Below, piece after piece: positions 1 to 11,675 of a DNA stretch of 64,000 nucleotides. The first letter of the stretch is position 1, and the number at the start of each line of letters is the position of its first letter. The stretch lies in NCBI GenBank assembly GCA_030374805.1, contig JARGSG010000001.1:558001-622000 (forward strand). Reading direction: 5' to 3'. The position numbers and the translations under genes are program-made. Below the pieces are notes generated by a model, which saw only the letters and a list, made by a program, of their open reading frames with translations, made no database searches and had not been told where the DNA came from. Origin of the DNA: Gracilaria gracilis. Lineage: Eukaryota > Rhodophyta > Florideophyceae > Gracilariales > Gracilariaceae.

Positions 1-543
1 CTTCAACGAGCGCAATCGTGTTTCGCCAAGGTTACCAAACATGAATTCCTGATATCAACCGAAATCCTTCAAAAAGGACAGTGCTCAGTATGAACTTTTG
101 GACTCTTGTACAAACTACTACGCGACGAACAGTGGTGGGGAAATGACAAGGCCATGAACAATCACGAGATCATCCCGTGTACGGAGTCATCTTCGTGGTG
201 CATGATTCGACCATTTATCTCCCTACTTGAGACTGACAATTTGAGGCTTATGTCGTTCCCAACACTCTACCTAATATGACAACGGTGCAACATGTCAACA
301 CTTTTCCCAGTTGCAGGTTGCAGTCAGTAGACACTAACTCTACTATTGATAGACAGCGTATGCTGGGGTTTCTAGTGAGAGAGCGTTTCTTTCAACTGAA
401 GCGCACTGCGGTAAGTAGGAGTAGGGATTAGACTACCGCGCCCGTACCACAGAGAGAAAGAGAGAGAGAACGCGTAGAACAGCCAGAGGCCAAAACCTCA
501 AATCTCTGAGGCCAAACGATCTCAACCGTTTTTTTGCATCCAT

Positions 544-583
544 TGTGAACCACAAAAAATTGTGAACCACAAAAAATTGTGAA
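544..583. repeat. 17-bp tandem repeat
   Basis: The unit TGTGAACCACAAAAAAT occurs twice head to tail and then begins a third time (TGTGAAC). It lies about 515 bp upstream of the one-helix protein start. No function is apparent. Confidence 0.8.
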
Positions 584-965
584 CAGACACCACCGTTTCA
601 TTAAAAAATCTTACGCGCATTCGGCGTATGACTCATCTTCCGCCGCCTTTGGTTTGTATGGTTGGCAGGCGCCATTGCTCATGTGTTCTGTATGTTTTCA
701 CAAGTTGAAACGACCTAATTGGCGTGCTGTATGTCGAGATGAATGGGGAATTCATCGTGGCTGTGCCTTTGAAGAGTCTGTTTGTGGATGGATTGGTTTC
801 TGCGGCCGCCGCGGCTGCGCCAAGATCAGCAGTCCGTGACTCTTGTTTCTCACGAGCTTTGGTTCTTTCCAGATTATATCCAGATCACATTTGGTACCGT
901 TGGTACAACGGTAAGAAAACAGCTTTCACGAAGCGTCGACCGGTTTCCAGTCTCCACAGAATGGC

Positions 966-972
966 TATTTAA
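966..972 (+). promoter_or_regulatory. TATA-like box of one-helix protein 1
   Basis: The sequence TATTTAA lies 127 nt upstream of the ATG at 1099. The second one-helix gene has a TATAAAA on its own strand 135 nt upstream of its ATG, so the matching geometry supports this as a core promoter. That it is used is inferred. Confidence 0.45.
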
Positions 973-1098
973 GCCACAACCATCTGCGCCATTCGTCCCC
1001 TTCTCACATCCGCCCCTACTCAGTCGATCACCAGCACTTCTTAGATCTCAGTCTTTCGGAACTTTTACACACCTTCTCGCCCTACACTTCAAGCAACA

Positions 1099-1407
1099 AT
1101 GGTCTCCACAGCTTTCGTTTCCGCCACCCCGGTCCTGGCTCGCTCTACCAACTCTGTCGCCTCGACGTCTTTCACGTCCCGCCGCACCTTCGTCGCCCCA
1201 GTTCGTCGTTCGGCCACCGTCATGATGGCTGACAAAGAGAAGATCCCCCAGGGGTTCACTGCTTTCTCTGAAGTTCTCAACGGTCGCGCCGCTATGCTCG
1301 GACTAGTACTTGCTATCGCCACTGAGGCCATTACCGGAAAGGGCATCCTTGGACAACTTGCCGCCCTTGGAGATATCTCCGCCGTTACGCAGGCATTGGG
1401 ACTCTGA
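1099..1407 (+). CDS. One-helix light-harvesting-like protein (HLIP/OHP type), plastid
   Basis: This 102-residue protein has a Ser/Thr/Arg-rich transit-peptide-like N-terminus with an early phenylalanine (MVSTAFV). A single chlorophyll-binding-type helix follows near residues 58-85, with the signature EVLNGRAAMLG. That Glu-x-x-Asn-Gly-Arg motif defines the LHC superfamily (HLIP, OHP, SEP). Members of one helix usually protect or help assemble photosystems in the thylakoid by binding chlorophyll and carotenoid; that role is from the family and not shown here. The ATG has a TATA-like box 127 nt upstream. It is one of three such genes in the first 13.4 kb of the window. The subfamily (OHP1, OHP2 or HLIP) cannot be assigned by eye. 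Confidence 0.88.
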   Translation: MVSTAFVSATPVLARSTNSVASTSFTSRRTFVAPVRRSATVMMADKEKIPQGFTAFSEVLNGRAAMLGLVLAIATEAITGKGILGQLAALGDISAVTQALGL

Positions 1408-2728
1408 GCCTGACTGTTATGCGGAGTATGTCATGTAGTGGATCTAGAATGCTAGAGTAAACTGACTAGTGTGAACATTGGTTCATTTCTTTTTTTTGTG
1501 TGTCTTGTTTTCATCTGTTTATCTGTCTCCTTCTTGTCTCTGTTTCTCTCCTTCAAACATACACACACACACACACAAACATTTTATGTAGCTGTGAGCC
1601 AGAACGCCTACGCGTTTTCAACGAGAATCGCCTGACTTCTGCCGAGATATATGGACAAATCTCTCTCTCTCTCTCCCTCTCCTTTCTCATTACTATGAGC
1701 AGATACGCTCATTTTCTCGTATCTCGTGGGGTTCGAGAAAGGATCCTTAAGACCTATAACACTTCTTTGATAAACTAGCTACAGCCATGTTACGCTCACT
1801 GAGCTATGTTTTGTTACGCAAAACAGCGTTAGGTCTTGAAGGTACCCTCGTCTGCGTGAGCATCTCTCCATTTATGATACATAAGCTCAACTACAATTTG
1901 ATGCTATTCGTTTCTGTTGGAAGAAGTGTCCTCTAACTAGAAGGACCAATATCTGCTCAGATCACCTCTTAACAACATCTACAACAACTAGGCCTCTTCG
2001 TTCACGAACGATGCAGGTCAAGCTCTCTCCCAGTGTCCGTTGACAAACATCTCCGATGGATACGAGCTGTTCTCCTCCAGGAAAAGGGAAAGGATGGGGC
2101 CCCTTCGAGCGTTGTTGCTGTTTTTATGAAGAAATATCTTGAGACGAAACTGGCCTTCCTACTAGGGAACGCTTCTTTCGACAGAAACGTTTCGTAACAA
2201 GTTTTTGTTAGGCTTGGGTGCTCATCAAGAGCGATGGAGAGAGACGGAGAGAAACCCGGAACAATGATAGAGATGATCAGACAATGGGCATTGAAGTTTT
2301 TGGCTTTCTTCCGTAGATGGGACCATGGGGTAGAAGAGAATAATTATCCTCCCAATCTACAAAATAGGGAATGGCGAACCAAACTATAATTTTAAGGGAG
2401 CTTACATAGGCGCTGGGCGTGGTACCGTTGGTATACGCGGTCGGGCGCTCCGACTTGAGGCTAAGCCAAATCTTTTCCTCTTTGGTGAAAGATCTGTAGG
2501 TGAGCATGTTCAACGTTGCCCCTGTAGTGCCTATCAGATACGATGAGCTGAGCATCCTGAGGGATATCGTGCAAGTTATCATCCCTTGAAAGCAACTTTA
2601 CGTTGGGTTTGAATCATCGAGTACAACAGTTTTTTAGTCAAAAATTGTCCCCGCGACATGTCATGCAATCGAACATTCGTTTAACCAGAGAGAGAACAGA
2701 GAATAACGTGAACGTTAAGACATCTCCC
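1408..2728. other. Intergenic with simple repeats
   Basis: This interval separates the one-helix gene from the end of PreP. It contains an AC run at 1561-1576, a CT run at 1661-1680 and a small hairpin at 2168-2191. A 101-codon ATG frame on the minus strand (2277-2582) matches no family I know, and I do not call it a gene. Confidence 0.6.
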
Positions 2729-5700
2729 CTACACTACAACTTCCAGAGATAGATTGACCCCATCTTCGATAGCTTTCTTGAGGGCATCCTCACCCCCAAC
2801 GACGACCACGGTTCCTTGTTCTCGTACGGCTTGCAGAGCTTCACCCAATTGCCTAAAGTCCTTTGTGGAGACACCAAGAACCTGGTCCCTCCGCTCTTGA
2901 CGAATTTCATCAGTGTTTCCAGTGATCTGATTGAGGAAGGAAGTAAAGCCCTTTGCATCTGGAAGCTGGTACGAATCCATAGCCCCAATCATACCAATCA
3001 CGCTGCGAGTAAGTTCGTCATTCGAAAGACTTAGCTTCGACAGGAAATCTGGCGCTCCGTCATAGCTGTTCAGCGTTGCATTTACGTTGGGATCCCTATA
3101 CGACAAGTACATGAACATGCCATTCTTAGCATCCAAACGACAAAAACCACCATAGGCCCCACCTTGAACTCGGACGGTATCCCATAGATAGGACGTTCCA
3201 AGGTGTCGGGAGGCAACTGAATGTCCACCGGTTGGCTTGAAACCGAGGTCGTACAGATTGGCAGCTTTTCCAACATAGTTCACAGTTGAAGGAACAATTA
3301 AACCCTCGCTCTCGCGGGGTAGCAGAACCAATCTTGAAAGCCAGCTGGGACCCATATCTACCGGCTTCTCGGGCAATCGATCGAAGAAGGAAGGAAGGAG
3401 GGATCTTACTCCACTGAAATCACTGGCGGAAGTGGTCACATTCATCATCATACCTTCACGTGAGATCATGAGCTTCTGCAACTGACGGAGCTCAGCGGAA
3501 ACTGAGTCCCAATCTTCGTCGACTCTTGCAATTAACTTCTTTATTGATTTAAAGAAATCAATTCCACCCAATTGTTCGTCAACCCAAAGTGCTGGACGGA
3601 ACATGGCTCCTAATCGGCCGGCTGCAACAGTGTGTCCACTGCTTGAAAGTGATGCTTCAATCCCTGCACGTTCTTCTATGAGTAGCTGACGGAATCTGTC
3701 CTTATTGTTAACATTCGTATCGACAAGAATATCACCAATGAGATCCATCATATGAGATACTTGGGAAACAACTGCTTTTCCACGAACGAGCAACTTCAGC
3801 ACTGGCTCACCATTTCCATCTGTAGAATGCTTCTGACCCGAATAGATGGTTGCAGAAACGCCACCAGTCTCGGCTCCCAACTTCTGTTGCAGGGTTACAA
3901 AATCATCTTTAGATGTACCTAACTCTGTTAATGCGCCAACAAATACTGAGGCGAGAGGAAGATACTCCTTCGGGACCTGGGACATATCCAACGCCATTTC
4001 GACATAAACAACACCATTTGTGCTCTGAGGATGATGATAAACTGCAACTCCTTTTTCAGCATACGTATCGAATGCAACAGTCTTTATCTTCTTGTCCAAA
4101 TCACTTCTCGTAAGCGAAGGAATTGTCGCTAAATCTTCAGGGCTATCGTGAGCAGCTTGCTTGTCCTTGAGGCGTTTTGTTTCTGCGACAACACTTAGAT
4201 AATCTTCTTTGGAGAATCCAGATACAGCTCTTTCTATACGAGCTTGTTCAGCGGCATCTTCCTTCTTCGCAAATTCGGGGTCTGGCCTCATGGCGACCAA
4301 GGCGCGATGTGGGTTGTTTAGCAAGTACTTTGCAACAGTCTCTTGGAACACTGGTTCTTTTCTCTCCAGACGACCTCTCAAGTTCTTCACAGCAACTTCG
4401 AACTTCAGACTTGTAAGGGGGTCAGCGTCATGAAGCCAAGTGGTCAATGAACGCAACATGAGAGATAGTCCTTTCGGGAATGAACCTGTATTGTTCTCTC
4501 GCAACCGAAACTCAATAGTATTAAGACTCGCGTCAATCATTCTTTCAGGGAATCCTTTCTTTTCTACGTCTTTCAGTACATCAAAGATAACCTTCTCCAT
4601 CTTTGGAACAGAACCCTCGGCCATGCCTTTCAGACCGACGGAGAAAGTCATTTGGCGCAGGTCGGTTTCTAACCCGCCTCCAACGACATCTTCTCCAATC
4701 TGAGAATCAATTAAGGCTTTCCGCAAAGGAGAAGATGATAGAGAGAGCAGGATGTGATTCAACACGGAGAGGCTCAGGAGTTCCGAGGGATCTATCTGGT
4801 CGACAGGGGGGTTAAGTAGCCAGTTAACTGTGGCCATATGTTTCTTTCCAATATCAGGTCCTGAACCTGCATCATACCCAAATTCAAACGACTTTGGTTC
4901 CGTCCACAGTTCTTGAAGACCGACTCCGGACGAGACGGGGCGCTTCTCGAAGTCCTTCAAGAAACTGTCGGCTTTGGCAAGTCTCTTCAGCTCTTCATCA
5001 TCACCATAGAACCACATACGAGCATTGCTTGGGTGATAATAGTCGTCGTAAAAGCCCTTGAATTGCTCCCAGGTCAGATTCGGAATATCGCGAGGATGGC
5101 CACCCGACTCTACTCCGTAAATCGTATTCGGGAACAGCATCCTCTGGGAAAGCTCGGCCAGAACTCGATCTGACGAAGAGTAAGCACCCTTCATTTCATT
5201 GTAGACTACACCCTTTATGCTAACTTGCCCTTCTGGGTCCTCCAGTTCGAGGTGATGACCTTCTTGCGCAAGCGTGTCAGGCGTGAGATTAGGGTGGAAA
5301 ACAGCGTCCATGTATACATCAACCAGATTGTAGAAATCACGTTCATTGCAACTGGCGACAGGATAACAGGTCTTATCTGGATATGTGAAGGCGTTTAGGA
5401 ACGTGTTCAGAGAACCCTTCATGAGTTCGACAAAAGGTTCCTTCACGGGATATTTCTGGCTTCCACAAAGAACGGAATGTTCTAAGATGTGCGCGACGCC
5501 AGTAGAATCTTTCGGGGGAGTGCGGAGGACAACGCCGAAAGTCTTGTTTTCATCATCATTCAAAACACTGATGAGACGAGCACCAGTCTTCTCGTGCTCC
5601 CAGAAACGAACCATAGAACTAATTTCTTCGACGAACTCCTCTCGGTGTAGGCGGAACCCACTTACTACGTCACCAACGTTGCATTCGACCTGGGTAGAAA

Positions 5701-5911
5701 AGTCGGAAACAGTGGCTGCCATGGCTACGACAGATCTGTTCTGACAGGTTCGTGGCGTTGTGAGTGCAAGCGCATGACGTGTGTGAAGCTTGGTGCCGGA
5801 CCATGATGACCTAGCTTGTAGGAGCGATGTCGAAAGAACTCTTGCTTTGTGAAGAGGGCGAGGTACAGCGGCGATGAAGGCGCTGTACGCCGCCTTAAAC
5901 AACTTTGTCAT
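2729..5911 (-). CDS. PREP: Presequence protease PreP (M16C metallopeptidase), organellar
   Basis: This 1060-residue protein has the length and layout of the PreP/PITRM1 family, which degrades cleaved targeting peptides in mitochondria and plastids. The inverted zinc motif HILEH is at residues 141-145, followed by SVLCGSQKYPVKEPF and FLNAFTYPDKTCYP, both hallmarks of PreP. The distal glutamate motif (YNEMKGAY) lies about 100 residues later, and the C-terminal half has the glycine-rich RVQGGAYGG stretch typical of M16C. The first ~65 residues are basic and hydroxylated, consistent with an organelle presequence; dual targeting is known in plants but cannot be decided here. The start is the first ATG of the open frame; a second ATG at residue 64 would give a shorter form. 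No intron is seen. Confidence 0.96.
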   Translation of the reverse strand: MTKLFKAAYSAFIAAVPRPLHKARVLSTSLLQARSSWSGTKLHTRHALALTTPRTCQNRSVVAMAATVSDFSTQVECNVGDVVSGFRLHREEFVEEISSMVRFWEHEKTGARLISVLNDDENKTFGVVLRTPPKDSTGVAHILEHSVLCGSQKYPVKEPFVELMKGSLNTFLNAFTYPDKTCYPVASCNERDFYNLVDVYMDAVFHPNLTPDTLAQEGHHLELEDPEGQVSIKGVVYNEMKGAYSSSDRVLAELSQRMLFPNTIYGVESGGHPRDIPNLTWEQFKGFYDDYYHPSNARMWFYGDDEELKRLAKADSFLKDFEKRPVSSGVGLQELWTEPKSFEFGYDAGSGPDIGKKHMATVNWLLNPPVDQIDPSELLSLSVLNHILLSLSSSPLRKALIDSQIGEDVVGGGLETDLRQMTFSVGLKGMAEGSVPKMEKVIFDVLKDVEKKGFPERMIDASLNTIEFRLRENNTGSFPKGLSLMLRSLTTWLHDADPLTSLKFEVAVKNLRGRLERKEPVFQETVAKYLLNNPHRALVAMRPDPEFAKKEDAAEQARIERAVSGFSKEDYLSVVAETKRLKDKQAAHDSPEDLATIPSLTRSDLDKKIKTVAFDTYAEKGVAVYHHPQSTNGVVYVEMALDMSQVPKEYLPLASVFVGALTELGTSKDDFVTLQQKLGAETGGVSATIYSGQKHSTDGNGEPVLKLLVRGKAVVSQVSHMMDLIGDILVDTNVNNKDRFRQLLIEERAGIEASLSSSGHTVAAGRLGAMFRPALWVDEQLGGIDFFKSIKKLIARVDEDWDSVSAELRQLQKLMISREGMMMNVTTSASDFSGVRSLLPSFFDRLPEKPVDMGPSWLSRLVLLPRESEGLIVPSTVNYVGKAANLYDLGFKPTGGHSVASRHLGTSYLWDTVRVQGGAYGGFCRLDAKNGMFMYLSYRDPNVNATLNSYDGAPDFLSKLSLSNDELTRSVIGMIGAMDSYQLPDAKGFTSFLNQITGNTDEIRQERRDQVLGVSTKDFRQLGEALQAVREQGTVVVVGGEDALKKAIEDGVNLSLEVVV

Positions 5912-7265
5912 CGTAACGGGGCCGAATGTCGCGAGGGTGCGAGGTAGCTTTGTGGTGCAGCGATACGATTAGTAGTAGTAGTAGTCCAGGGCAATGAACG
6001 TGTGAATGAGAAGTGAGATGGAGGGACATCGAGTTGACCAAGGACCTACCCACGGTAACGCTACTGTATAAAGGTATCTAGATGTAGATACTGTACGCGT
6101 CGAGATTTTCGCTCACTTCCATCCGAAACGCAAACCATCCCACAGATACAGAATCTCATGTGCAAATCAAAAGCGCAGAGCGTTTTGGCATTGAATTACC
6201 GAGCGCCAATGAACTGCGAATTTCTGGTCCTGCTCTGAAGCGATTTAGCATCAGATTTGCCTCCTGGGACGCAGAGTATCGGGCTTGGGGTCTATCTATG
6301 CTGAAATTAGGGAGACATTACCCAGGGTAGTCAGCCATAGAGGTGCAATCGCATCTGCGTTTAAACTTCAGTAGTGTACAATACTATTGTATTAGATTTT
6401 CATTCCCACGCAATTGAAGTCAACAAAAACGAACGCAAGTATACCTTTCCTGTAGCTGCAAAGAAGCGAGCTTTACCCTTGCTAAACCACAGTTTAGAAG
6501 AGATACGCACCCGTGGCAAGAACCATTTGTAACGAAGCTTTCACGCAGACCGAGAACACCCCAGTGACATGACGCTTTCTTAGAATAACTATGTAGTAGC
6601 CCAGTGTGCGTAACGCAGCTGCAGATCTGGTAGTTGGTGGGTACGTTTCGATGGAAGGCGTTATGCTGGGGGTCCTTAGCAAGCCCCATGCGATACGATG
6701 AAATAGGAGTATCTACATACGTGTCTCGTGAAAATAACAACAAGAAGAAGAAGACTCACCCAATCGCTCAATGCAGTACATGTATTTATAGCGCAGAGAA
6801 AGACACAAAGAACCCTCCATAAACCTACCCACTGTATCTGCCTTCTCGTCGATCCACAGTGCTCAAAAAAAGAGAGAGGGAGCGCCCTCTCTGGGGCGAG
6901 GGGAAAACATTGTTGCAAAGCATAACATTCATTTTTGAAGAAAAGAATTAACGGCGCTTGCCCTTGTATACGCCTGTGCCCTAGATTTCAAGGCGAAGAA
7001 AGATGAACAACTCATGCGTGGCCATGTGAAAGAAACGATGCCTTTCAATCTGAAGAAAACCCAGGGGCTTTGAATGGATTGCTCCGTCATGAATCTCAAA
7101 GTGTAAGTCCTTTTCTCATTGTACAAAGTATTTTGGTTCCAAACTTGGACTCTGCCCCTCGAAGCAAAACGTGACCAAATGCAGTCACCAATTTGTATAA
7201 ATTGGAACAAACAAGTTAGACACCTTTTATTATTAACAGTCCACCTCTCTGCATCATGAATTCGA
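5912..7265. other. Intergenic between PreP and the LURP-one-related gene
   Basis: PreP is transcribed leftward from this interval, so its promoter should lie here. TATAAAGG at 6067-6074 is on the wrong strand for PreP. The overlapping short frames at 6420-6918 and 6929-7324 show no family signature, and I see no gene in them. Confidence 0.55.
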
Positions 7266-7823
7266 TCATCTGTTTTGAACATAATCAATCGACACAACGA
7301 GAAATAGGAACAAAGGTATATCAATTCCCGTAGACATTCGAATTTTGTAAGCGGGGTGTCTTGACGAAGGAATTTTTCTTTGAACAGTTAAAATGATTCT
7401 GCCACTTGCTCTTTCAACGATTCGATACGTGTCTCGTAGAAATCCGACAATTTCGTAAATTGGTTGTTCATTCGAACATTTTCCAGCCCACAGGAAGCAT
7501 TGTTTCTTCCGTAAGCCAGAAACCTTCCAAGACAACAAACTTCGATTAGTTTTTGAACAATGTATCGAGAAATTGGTTAGGTGAACTTTATGGGTGTATA
7601 GTTCTTCTCCTTCCAGATTGAGAAGATTACAATTGAGTCCTAAGGTTGAATACCTTGTGCGAAATATGACGTCTCCTGTACCAAACAGCCTAATTCGTCC
7701 GAGTTGTGCTCGATTTGCTGACCTTCTGTACCGAAACTGTAGAGGTGTGTTGAAAGCCATGAGACTTGAGTGTGCAGTGCTGGTCCTACTTGAGCTATCA
7801 TCGGTGAATGTAGTGTTGCTCAT
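7266..7823 (-). CDS. LURP-one-related (LOR/Tubby-like fold) protein
   Basis: This 185-residue protein matches the LURP-one-related family in length and in its C-terminal half. A segment reading YRIVERASGRIILTVQRK is followed by a short linker and then GIDIPLFLFLVVSIDYV. This corresponds to the family's closing pattern, in which a GVD-type turn leads into a hydrophobic helix ending in a conserved aspartate. LOR proteins have the 12-stranded barrel and central helix also seen in Tubby and phospholipid scramblase; their biochemical role is poorly known, with plant members linked to defence. The N-terminal half is weaker but contains alternating hydrophobic strands. The ATG at 7823 is the first in frame. 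There is no signal peptide or transmembrane segment beyond the barrel's own central helix. Confidence 0.7.
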   Translation of the reverse strand: MSNTTFTDDSSSRTSTAHSSLMAFNTPLQFRYRRSANRAQLGRIRLFGTGDVIFRTRYSTLGLNCNLLNLEGEELYTHKVHLTNFSIHCSKTNRSLLSWKVSGLRKKQCFLWAGKCSNEQPIYEIVGFLRDTYRIVERASGRIILTVQRKIPSSRHPAYKIRMSTGIDIPLFLFLVVSIDYVQNR

Positions 7824-9824
7824 TGTAAGGCGACAGTATGCTTTCAGATCTTACGGAGGTTCAGTCAATGGAAGGAAACTAAAGAACTTCTGCCTTAAGC
7901 AGTACAGATTTTTCCTTCAACTCTTTTTTGCTGCGGAAGCACTGGCTTGGTGGTACATATATCTCTGTTACGTTGATGATGACGACGTCTGAAAGGCCAC
8001 CCATGTGTCAGTCCACATCATGGATACTTCATGTGACGTGGCTTTGTCCCAATTTCTTGACCGAATGAGCCCTCTCAGGAACCAGCACAACAACGACAAG
8101 ATTTAGGGGCGGAGGCAGGCCAGGATTATGAAAGCTTCGATTCAGTTCAATCGAATTCGATTTCTTAAGCAGGCATGGTGGCAATGCGTCGGATTGCACA
8201 TCTCGTGAATGGGCCCTTTCAGGCAATAAACACTCTAGAGCTATTCCTGGAAATGAAACGTCCTCACCAGGTGAGTGGACCACTTTCACGCATGTTGAAA
8301 AATCGTTGTATGTAATGACCCCCGTCTAGATGAGATGTTTTCAAATATGTTCCATTTAGAAGCGTTGACTAGTAGCAACCAGATTGAAGTTTCCAGAGTG
8401 ACTTTGACCAGGACACAGGTGAAAGTGCCATTGCTTCGGAATATGTCAAATAGGTTGTCGAAAGCTGACGAAAGAAAAGAAACAGGAACTAGAGACCTCA
8501 ATGCACTTCAACGGCATTTCTCTATCTCGAGATTACTGTGCTGATAATCCACGCTTCACGTTTTGTTCTGATTACGTCACAATGTCCAAAGGTACAACGG
8601 AGCACGTTTCTTGACCACAGTTACAGTATCTCTTGAGATTCGTCAGTTGCTAGATATCTTATAAAGGTACCAATGGTTCCATCATGATGGTGATGATGCC
8701 CTGGAGTGACAACAGCGGAAACTCATCATATAATGTCGTTGGACAGACAACTAATACATTTCCACGGAAACTACACGGTAATTATTTCCGAGTATCCTGA
8801 CGAAGGTTAGCTACTAGTGTAGAAAACGCCAACAACGTCCTGTAGGGAACTGTAAAACGCGATGGCAAAATCGCAAAACTGACATGGCGCTCTGCTCACC
8901 GGCACAGCGCTGAGCATTCGATATGGCTGCATGACATATCGATCTGCTCAGCGAGCCAAACTTTAATTCGCAGGGACAGAAGAAAAGTTTGTTACAGCAC
9001 CTTTGAAGTACTGTACCGCCAACGGTACAGGGATGCATGTGACAAACAGGGCACTAGGAGGATCCACAGAACGATTCCATGACCGTTTCTTCTTCGTTGG
9101 AAGAAGAGCATCGGCTGATTACTTGAAGGTGTGTCGCTACGACATTTGTCACCACGGCACCCTGGCTCGTACAACGCAATGGTTCCACTATGTTCATCAA
9201 CGCGTGACACTTCATGGCATCTCTAGTTCCATAGATTGGAACTCATAAACGATACCGGGGGATTTAGAGATTGTCGAGGTAGGGTAACGTAAATCGATAA
9301 GAGACGAAGATTGCGGGTACAATTTACGGAATCCGTACTAGTGCTGGCACACAGAGCGATTAGCCAGACTGCACTGCGTGACGAGCCAGACACGTTTGTT
9401 GGCCGTGGAGGGAAGTTCTGAGGAGTATGTATCTAGATACCAAGTGGCATTCCGACAGAGCTGAAGAGGTGGATTTTACGGCATTCGAGGTCCGGATTAG
9501 TTGTTTCGAAATGACATCGTGGAGAACAGGTGAGCTTGTCTATCGACAAGTGCGGCACAGATATTAACGCTAACCTTTTCACTAACACATAGTGTCAAGT
9601 CTGGGAAAGAAACAGCTTAGAACACGAATATGAGAGTACTTGATTGGTTTAGGGAAACTGAACTAATGGAATTTTACCACACAAGTATGCGAAGGGTCGC
9701 CTGATGAAGATCAGAGAATTACAGATCAGGAATCGGGTTGGTGAGGAATAGTCGGATATCGTCTATCTATACAAACAATAATTTGGTTAGCACAGTGATC
9801 AGTACACGGTAGTGATAACCGTAA
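7824..9824. other. Two-kilobase stretch without a recognisable gene
   Basis: Several frames of 60-130 codons exist on both strands, but none has family motifs, a coherent protein composition or a good start context. TATAAAGG at 8660-8667 has no clear gene downstream. A CATGATGGTGATGATG-like short repeat is near 8683. I see nothing else. Confidence 0.5.
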
Positions 9825-10208
9825 TCAGTGTGCGAGCCTAGCCAAGCTTTCAATAAGATGAGTCAGCGGCGAGAACATGATGAGGATCTGCTCGTTGATA
9901 CCCTTTCCAGTGATGATTTCTGTAATGAGACCGATAACAAAGCCCAGCTGAGCCAATCGTCCATTGACCTTTTCGGCGTAAGGGGTAAAACCCTGAGGTC
10001 CCCTGTACTCACTGTTGAGCTTTGCGGCGCGATTGGCCTCCAGAGAACGATAGGGGGAGGGGGCGACCTTTGGCTTGTCTTCTGTCCCTAGTGCCATCCG
10101 GGGAGTGGCGACGAAAGTGCGCGGCACTTGGGCAGTTGTGGATGAGACGAAGGGTTTGGTGGTGAGCGACGGGGTGAAAGAGGAAACGAATGCGGTGTCG
10201 GAAATCAT
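9825..10208 (-). CDS. One-helix light-harvesting-like protein 2, plastid
   Basis: The 127-residue protein begins MISDTAFVSSF, a transit-peptide-like N-terminus with an early Phe. It has a single LHC-type helix around residues 75-105 with the signature EKVNGRLAQLG, in which the usual Met after Arg-x-Ala is Gln. A proline-rich linker precedes the helix, and a further hydrophobic stretch (EQILIMFSPLTHLIESLARLAH) ends the protein. Family knowledge suggests a thylakoid membrane photoprotection or assembly factor. A TATA box lies upstream on the same strand. It is a paralogue of the proteins at 1099 and 13038 but differs outside the helix. Confidence 0.86.
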   Translation of the reverse strand: MISDTAFVSSFTPSLTTKPFVSSTTAQVPRTFVATPRMALGTEDKPKVAPSPYRSLEANRAAKLNSEYRGPQGFTPYAEKVNGRLAQLGFVIGLITEIITGKGINEQILIMFSPLTHLIESLARLAH

Positions 10209-10342
10209 TGTGGTGTGTAGTCGAAAGTGGGTGACGGTGAGTTGAGAAGTGACTGTCGAAGCTGCGAGTTGTGGTAGATCGGGGTGAGTGAGTGAAAGTT
10301 GTTGTTAGCGGACAGAAGCCACTGCATGTGGGATTTGGGGGC

Positions 10343-10349
10343 TTTTATA
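10343..10349 (-). promoter_or_regulatory. TATA box of one-helix protein 2
   Basis: On the minus strand this reads TATAAAA. It lies 135 nt upstream of the ATG at 10208, a spacing close to that of the TATA-like element of the first one-helix gene (127 nt). Confidence 0.5.
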
Positions 10350-11012
10350 GAAGCGCGGAGGTAAGGGATATCCATTCCGGCAACGTATGCAGGAATCTGG
10401 CTGTATCTCGTCCGACGTCGAACGGAGAAACGAGGGACCAGGGAGGGGGGAGGCGGATGGCGGACAGAGTTGTGCAAATCAGCACATGCAATGCGAACCA
10501 CAACTGGGCCCAGCAGTGGCGATGGGCGATAACGAAGAGCGGAGAGCGAAAAGTTGAATCGCCGTCGAGGAGAACAACCTTCGCCAGGAGCATGGAATTG
10601 GGTGCGCTTTTGAAACGGTGCATTACGGCGGGTTGTGATTGGCGCGCAGAGGACGGTTGCGCGTGAGGTGGCGGTTCGTACAGGCGGCCTGCGCAGGTGT
10701 GTGGCCGGCGCGCCGAGTTGCAGATTTCACATGTCCATGCGCTTCGGCGGGTGTGTGTGTTGTTGTAGACTTACAGAAACTTACTTACAGTGTGACGTGG
10801 CGTGGAACTTGTTGGGCGTGTACAGTAAGGCTACACGACGCTTCTGATGAGAACAAGGCGGCGGTAGGCATCGCGTTGCGAACGGGTGCGAGTCGCACCG
10901 TGCGACGACGGCAGGACGTCGTTGCTGTGGGACGGAGCCGAGATGGATGCGTGTTTTGGACAAGTATCTACAAGGGTACGACGGGTACCTACGGCATGGA
11001 GACTGAATGGTA

Positions 11013-11061
11013 TTGTCGGAATGTGTTGTGTCGGAATGTGTTGTGTCGGAATGTGTTGTGT
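11013..11061. repeat. 15-bp tandem triplicate
   Basis: The unit TTGTGTCGGAATGTG is repeated three times with the first copy slightly short and ends with a partial TTGTG. It lies in GC-rich noncoding DNA. Confidence 0.85.
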
Positions 11062-11578
11062 GTAGAACTGAAGGTAAGAGACGTAGCAAGTAGGCGTATA
11101 CGATAAGAGTACTTTTACTAATTAGTAATGTGTACAGCTGGAACAGGGTTGAGGCTTTGGACGGGAAGGCAAGGCGGAAACGGAGCAGCAGCACAAGCTG
11201 GCGCGAGACGAGTTGTCGCGCCGAAAGTTGTCATCGCGCACGCTGAACGTCATCACATCAACGGGGCGCAGCGCCGGCGCCATCTCGCGAGCGAGAAGGC
11301 GCAAACAAGTTGCTCACCCACGCTTCCAAAGGTAGCAACGCTTCGCCACATCAGCTCCACTTGGCGCGCGGCGCACGTCACAACGTCATGTGCGTCAAAC
11401 ACGCAAAGCGTCTTGCTCGCAGTACGCGCAGTACTTTTCCAACATGAACAGCCACACAACGGTGCCAGACGACTGTACCGTGCCACCACCGCCGCCGTCC
11501 GACGTGTGCAGCGTGACGCTTTCCACGATTTGTCCCAGTCGTTCCAGCAAAAGTGCGCCTTGATGAGATGGCGCACTG

Positions 11579-11675
11579 CGCCACACCACCACCACACCAC
11601 ACCACACCACCACACCGCACCACACCGCCACACCACATCACCACCACACCACACCACACCACACCACACCACACG
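11579..11675. repeat. CCACA/CCA microsatellite
   Basis: About 97 bp consist of CACCA and CCACA units in irregular order. It makes spurious open frames on both strands (Trp/Cys/Gly-rich on the minus strand, His/Thr-rich on the plus) which should not be annotated as genes. Confidence 0.9.

Larger units (their letters stand above)
1..1098. other. Intergenic, upstream of one-helix protein 1
   Basis: I see no convincing gene here; the short open frames look random. The stretch holds a small hairpin at 383-404, a 17-bp tandem repeat at 544-583 (unit TGTGAACCACAAAAAAT, two copies plus a partial) and a TATA-like element at 966-972 serving the gene that starts at 1099. Confidence 0.6.

Noticed and set aside
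2277-2582. A 101-codon minus-strand ATG frame
   Set aside because: No motifs, no conserved context, and composition close to random.
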